Position numbers and translations under genes: made by a program. The notes beneath the pieces are model-generated. The model was not told where the DNA came from and made no database searches. It saw nothing but the letters and a program-made list of their open reading frames with translations. 64,000 nucleotides of DNA. It comes from Acanthopleura granulata. Taxonomy: Eukaryota > Mollusca > Polyplacophora > Chitonida > Chitonidae. Location of the stretch: assembly GCA_016165875.1 (NCBI GenBank), contig JABBOT010000010.1, positions 12,067,761-12,131,760 of the forward strand. Reading direction: 5' to 3'. This document shows, one piece after another, positions 59,241 to 64,000 of this stretch; position 1 is the stretch's first letter, and each line of letters starts with the position of its first letter.

Positions 59241-61214
59241 GTATTTTGCGTATACTGGGTCAGTGTCTGACTTAGATTTTGTATACGTTATAAGCTGCAC
59301 TGGAATTCAGTCTTGTGTTCTCGAGGCTTCTGTGCCGATGAGTTTCGCTTGACCGTACACTCAGCCTACATTCTGATGTACCCAATCTGTAAACCTTGAC
59401 AATCTGAGTTGTCAAGCTCGTAGTCATATTTACGTCCAGTTAAGAACTTCGTGAATTATTGGAGCTCGGTTTGCACACCATTCGACATTAGTCAATTTGT
59501 ACTCCATTTCTCTCTTCTTAGCAGCTTGTGTTTCTGCACTTGCTATTTTTTGGAGACGTTATTTTGGAGGGTACATTGGTCATCGTCTCCGTGCAACTAA
59601 GCACTTGTCATCCCAAATTATACTGAAAGTGATTGTTGTGGCAAGGACTAAAACATACATCTTCAGTTCGGCATCACGGGCGCTATCGTCAACACCCCCC
59701 CCCCCCCTGAGGTGAACCTGGACGGGCGTTGGATAAAAAACATCGCATGCGTACCGTGCCCACTACCGTTCATCATTTGGAAGTCAGTATCATCTTTACA
59801 TTCGTTCATTCACATGAACTGTGGATTTCAGGTTACGTTGAGTGATTTTAACCCTTTAGAAACTATATATTTTGTAGTTATATGTATTGTTCATGTATGA
59901 TATTGTGATTTCCACTCTCTGTGTATTTAGTTTAAATGTATATATTGAACTTATTCAAGTGTCTTCTCGTTTCTTTGTTTTATCTTGTGTAAGGTCTGTT
60001 TCTGTAGGGTTTGGGATGTAGAGGTCAACTTTAAAACTGTAAGGGCCAATTAATATGGACGGTGGCAGTGTTATTAAAGCTCAGCAGATACGTGTTATGC
60101 TTCACAATGATACCGTTCCGCTTAGAAGTGAGAAGTATCACTTTGGTAACACCCATTGCCCTTTACTCGGCGCATGATTCGTTCTCTGCAAGCTCGTCCA
60201 ATTCGGCGGCTCTGTCTGATAACCCCGTGACAACATTTAAGCGAGTTGTGTTGGGAAACAGAGACCGAAGCGCCATTTATATTTTTTAAGTGTTAATAGA
60301 TTGTTTTTGTAAAACTCTACGAATGAATGGTCTGATCTCAATTTCTTGAGATTTTGACCTGTCCTGCATCGGCTTGAACAGCATTGCCGAGAGCAGTGGC
60401 TTTGATTTTGGGTGCAGGAGAGTTGATCAGTATCTATCAGTAGACAGGACAACAAACTGAGACAAGCTATTCAGAGTTTGATCTACATCCAGTCACACAT
60501 CATTTTTCCTTTTTTTAGAAGCACTCGATGTTGGTTCAGATCAAGACTTTGAATATCGTAAACAATAGGAGCACGGGATTTTAAGGGAGACATACAGAAG
60601 TAAGACAAAGGTTTCATAGCGGCCATGTGTGTCAGCTTAGAGAAACTGGAGTTCCACGCCGCCCTTAGGTTTTCTTTTATACTTGAGTAAATGTAATCTA
60701 AAGAATAGAAACTAACCCTGCAAGCACCGTCTAAAAATCATCTGAAACATCCTAAATTCTCTCTGAAAATTCATAACGATGAAGAAAGTGGTTCACATGA
60801 AGAATAAAAATGTGAGATAGGTTCTCATACATCTGAACTGGCGTCATCAACCGATAGATCGGAGCGGATCAACCGGGGTACTTTGAGCAAAAAGTATCTG
60901 TAACCTTTATTTTGTTATCAACACAGCGATTACTGATAGGATTTGTGAGACACAGTGCAACCTATACAACGACACCAAGTGGTGATAGATATGACCAAAA
61001 AGAATTTATCACCTCATCACCATTCCCCACACTTTGGTCACGGCATCACCATTCCTATTGTTAGCATATGAATGGCGCGTTGTCCGTTGTTCGCACATTT
61101 GTATGGCCGGCATCTATTAACTTTTATTTTAAAGCACTACTACTATTACGAAGGTTGCCATCATTGAACACTACAATCATGATACACAATTCCTAGTAAC
61201 GATTTTGAATTTTA
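59241..61214. other. No gene seen (intronic)
   Basis: Intronic sequence of the receptor gene with a C run of about 14 at 59694-59707. I recognise no repeat or exon. Confidence 0.5.
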
Positions 61215-61835
61215 TTTATCGGTTGTCCGTCTTGTCAGTTCATCCAGCGTATGTTCAGATGTCTTTCTTTACTCCTCTTAAAGTTTTATGTCAGATTTCA
61301 ACGGAATTTGGTTCAAGTGTAGACTACAGCAAGTTGAATAAATCGAAGTATCGACAGTCTGTTGATCCAGCATTTGTTGAGGTTTCTTCCAAATCTCCAC
61401 TCGTCCCAAATTATTTGTCTGACTTTAGTGAAAACTTAGTTTAAGTGTAGACCACGTCAAGACACGTTTTATGGAGTACTGACTTTCAATTTCGATGATC
61501 ACTTGTTCATCTATGTGTCAGTTCATCCAGATTATGCCATAGTTTCTTTTTTCCTAGAACTTCTACTATTAAAGAGTAAGTCGAATTTCAACAAACCTTC
61601 GTGCAAGTGTTGACTATATCATGATACATACTTCGTATGTATTGATTTTCATTTTCGAAGGCCTCTTACCTCTCTGTAGGTCTGTCCACCATTTGTGAAC
61701 AACTATTTCAAAATGCAACTCCTCCAAGACAATGTGCTTTTAGTGACACTTGTATTAATCTGATATAAGACATTGTACAATAAACTTTGTACAAGTAACA
61801 TGTATACATACTTGAAAGTGTCAGTTCTCTTTTTC
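61215..61835. repeat. Degenerate tandem repeat, about 4 units of 125-185 bp
   Basis: Anchors recur in order. CAGTTCATCCAG-like blocks lie at 61235, 61358, 61518 and 61681. Blocks reading TTCAAGTGTAGACTAC, TTAAGTGTAGACCACG, GCAAGTGTTGACTATA and ACAAGTAACATG lie at 61310, 61441, 61603 and 61790. Then GAnACnTnnTTCGTATG...TTTTCATTTTCGA follows. Spacing drifts from 123 to 185 bp. It contains no supported gene. Confidence 0.6.
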
Positions 61836-62144
61836 AGTACAGCATACTCTAATATTCTGTAGTTTACCACATTTTGAAATTGATTTCAGTGAAACTAGCC
61901 ATAAATATTCTTGTAAACGATATGAACACCCAGCATAAATAATTTTACAATCGACTCCCTGATAATTTTGTCCCAACTAGTAGAGTTGCTGTCTCATTAG
62001 AAACTCTGGTCTGGACATGGGGCTGATTTTTGTGCCAAAAGTGTATAGTCGAGAGCTGCCGCCTCTGTCACAAAACATAGTTCTCTCTCCTCTACAGGAT
62101 AAAAACATTGTGCTTTTTTAGTTTTTCACATGACATTTAGTTTT

Positions 62145-62242
62145 ATTTTTTTCGGTGTGTTCCCAATATGGTGTCGAAAACATTGCGCTGTTTCTTGGTT
62201 TTAAAATGTTGTCGACGTGGTGTTAAGCCATAATCATTCATA
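62145..62242 (+). mobile_element. LINE 3' terminus fragment (plus strand)
   Basis: ATATGGTGTCGAAAACATTG, then GACGTGGTGTTAAGCCATAA and TCATTCAT match the LINE 3' end. Confidence 0.65.
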
Positions 62243-62630
62243 CAAGAAACTCAGTAGCCACAGGCACAAACATCGTGAAGCAAAATAAAGGCATTCTTGA
62301 TTTATATGTGAAATAATTTATCTCACTCTGTTCAATGCTTCGTCAAGAATTTCCCAGGTTTGCATATTGATGGCTGTTAGTTTTATGCTTGGAAGGTAGT
62401 GAAGTAAAGCGCCAGCTTCTCGTATGAAATGTTTTTGACGAGTTGTTCCCCGTGTGACATTCGGACTTGTATGCTGTAGTGATCATCAAGTAACGTAAGA
62501 CAATCGCCTACAGCTGAGTGACACAAAGACGCCTTGTAATATGGGGGCAGAAGTTAAGAAATTCCCTTCTGTACTTTGAGGATAGGGCGGTAGTTTTCTA
62601 CAATATTCAAGGCATACAAAAATGTCTTAC

Positions 62631-62809
62631 CTTTTCAGTTGCCCACTCTCCTTGCTACTTTTCCATAGCACCTTGAAAATTCTTAAGTATGCTGGCAACA
62701 TAATAGAAACTGGCAGGCCGAACACTACCAGCAAAACACTAGTATAGTACAGGATCACGTAGTGTATTCTGGAAAAATACATCATGCATCCTACGGTTTC
62801 AGTGTTTCT
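62631..62809 (-). CDS. GPCR exon: end of ECL2, TM5 and start of ICL3 (partial gene)
   Basis: This exon of a class A G-protein-coupled receptor is read on the minus strand. It is bounded by a strong acceptor (a T run then CAG) and a donor, AAAAG followed by GTAAG. It has 59 codons plus 2 nt in one open frame. The protein has an ECL2-like Cys (TVGC), then a hydrophobic helix that includes YVILYYTSVLLVVFGLPVSI, then a basic juxtamembrane stretch (AYLRIFKVLWKSS) typical of the cytosolic end of TM5. The 2 nt left over (AG) join with the first base of the exon at 32701-32764 to make a Ser codon, so the phase matches. I see no upstream TM1-4 exon before the right edge, where the neighbouring sequence is LINE debris. 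The receptor subtype is not recognised. It would act in the plasma membrane as a ligand-gated G-protein activator. Confidence 0.85.
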
Positions 62810-63179
62810 CTGAAAAAAAGGTAAAGATGGCTTTCATGGAAGCTGATGAAAACAGAAAAACATAAGGGCTACTTTATATTATTTAAACTTAGCAGTATTA
62901 CTCTGTATAAAATGGAGCCCAAGTTAATCCACAATAATGAATCTAGGCATGGTTAAAAACTCCAATACACCAGGCGTAAACAACATCTAACGTCCCAGCT
63001 CAATAATCACAAAAGCAATTTCTGAAACAACGTTCAAGACAAACCAAGACAGATCCAAAAAGTATGAAAAGTAAGAATTTGGGACCAGTTCTTGCAAAGA
63101 CAAGCAGTCCACAGTTTTCATGGATAATAGGCAGATGCATGCAATATTGCATTATATTAAATGATTACTGCTTAAATGT
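62810..63179. other. No exon seen upstream of the TM5 exon
   Basis: The minus strand was checked for a TM4 or ECL2 exon. There is no GTAAG/GTGAG donor after a plausible open stretch. Confidence 0.45.
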
Positions 63180-63830
63180 GATATTTCGGCCATATAATGG
63201 AGGAAACAAAGTTTACACCAGGAATCAGTGAATCTTTTACCGTGCGAAGAGAACAACAGATTAGATATACGTGTTCCACAGAACTTCGGCAAAAACTCGA
63301 AATCCACAAGCCTTTTGAAAATTTCAAGAACAAAAAGCGCTTCAAATGTATTATTCTCAACGGCCAAAAGGCAGACCAACAGGTCATTTCGGATAATTGA
63401 CCTGTTTTTCTGGTTCCTTCTACAAGAAACCTTGACCGGCCTGCATCAATAGTCAAGGCTCTTATTTTACGCAAGGAAATGAAGGTTTGTGCAGGTTCCC
63501 TTAAGGAAGTAAAAAACAAGGATTTGGGGACCCATCAATTGAATGTTTTACGAGACAGCAGTACATAAACCTGTTGTTTCCCCAAAACATCAATGATATC
63601 CCTGTCTTCGTTTCTCCCCATAACTCGCTAAACAATTGCCTGGCTACTATTCGAGATATGGATGGTGACTCAGAAGACGTCAAACCCATAAAGAAACCAT
63701 AAATGAAGCACCCATATTCCAGTTTAGGCCTCACAAGAGAACGTTATATGCGGAACAAAAAGTATAAACGCAACACTCAATATTTTGATAAATTTAACTG
63801 ATGCATTGAATTCTTTTCAACACCGTTTTC
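63180..63830 (-). mobile_element. Old LINE remnant (RNase H and RT thumb)
   Basis: The minus strand shows CLLAVENNTFEALFVLEIFK (RNase H) at about 63380-63310 and MRPKLEYGCFIYGF (RT thumb, matching RSKLDYGSIIYAS) at about 63734. It is more diverged than the other copies and may be another subfamily. It lies just upstream of the GPCR TM5 exon. Confidence 0.6.
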
Positions 63831-64000
63831 ACGGGGAATAAAATGGACTCTTGGCGACACATTTCCATAACTGATGGAAACGGACAACCGATGGTAACCC
63901 TGAGGCGGAGTACGAAAGAGGGGTGAGGACAGTTTAGGAAATTCCATATTTCAGCACCGAGTTGATCCGCCGTTCGACCACTGCATTGCTACATATCATC

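Larger units (their letters stand above)
32765..62630 (-). other. Giant (about 29.9 kb) GPCR intron loaded with retroelements
   Basis: This interval separates the TM5 exon from the ICL3 exon. It begins GTAAGACATT (minus strand) after 62631 and ends in CTTACTTTCTTAG at 32765. The flanking exon phases agree (2 nt plus 1 nt), which supports it as a single intron. Its content is almost wholly LINE copies H, the plus-strand copy, I/K, J, L and M, plus several SINE pieces and a tandem repeat. The LINEs are mostly in the same orientation as the receptor. An unseen small exon inside it cannot be excluded, but none is needed to join the frame. Confidence 0.7.

Noticed and set aside
61205..61444. 79-codon plus-strand frame
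   Set aside because: It lies within the degenerate tandem repeat and does not continue through its later units.

Overview
The window is animal nuclear DNA, most likely from a mollusc and possibly a gastropod. It has no operons or bacterial-style gene packing. Spliced exons have GT-AG borders. The sequence is dominated by decayed non-LTR retrotransposons (LINEs), a Ty3/Gypsy LTR element and tRNA-derived SINEs. The recurring SINE core (the block reading GCTGGCCGCCGTCGTATAAG) and the LINE 3' end (a GATGTGGCGTTAAGCC block followed by ATTC repeats) resemble repeats I associate with molluscan genomes. That taxonomic call is recall and inference, not a search result.

The one host gene I can support is on the minus strand. 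Three short exons of a class A (rhodopsin-family) G-protein-coupled receptor lie at 62631-62809 (end of extracellular loop 2, TM5, start of intracellular loop 3), 32701-32764 (rest of loop 3) and 31607-31806 (TM6, extracellular loop 3, TM7 with CWGP and NPLIY). All borders carry GT/AG and both internal junctions agree in phase. The 5' exons (TM1-4) lie beyond the right edge. The terminal exon is not identified. The intron between the first two exons is about 29.9 kb and is filled almost entirely with retroelements.

Layout from left to right. 1-3350 holds old plus-strand LINE scraps and otherwise nothing recognisable. 3472-17105 is a three-level nest: LINE copy B (minus) is split by a Ty3/Gypsy element (6269-15251), which is itself split by LINE copy C (8321-13385). 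17106-18205 looks non-repetitive. 18206-25179 holds LINE copies D and E, joined head to tail. 25180-31600 is mostly unassigned sequence with small LINE and SINE fragments in both orientations. 31607-32764 holds two receptor exons. 32765-62630 is the giant intron. It contains SINE fragments; LINE copy H split by a complete plus-strand LINE (35267-41131) that has an exact 14-bp target-site duplication; a head-to-tail run of minus-strand copies I/K (split by J), L and M up to about 59240; and a degenerate tandem repeat near 61.2-61.8 kb. 62631-62809 is the TM5 exon. An older minus-strand LINE remnant fills 63180-63830.

All large LINE copies look like one family of the I/Jockey group with two ORFs. 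ORF1 is a gag-like protein with an RRM-like region, CCHC knuckles and a Ser/Arg-Ser-rich tail. ORF2 has an AP-endonuclease, a reverse transcriptase, RNase H and a C-terminal CCHC motif. Every copy carries frameshifts, stops or deletions, so none looks autonomous. The best-defined copy is the plus-strand one. The window shows repeated self-insertion of one LINE family into its own copies, mostly in the sense direction of the host receptor gene.
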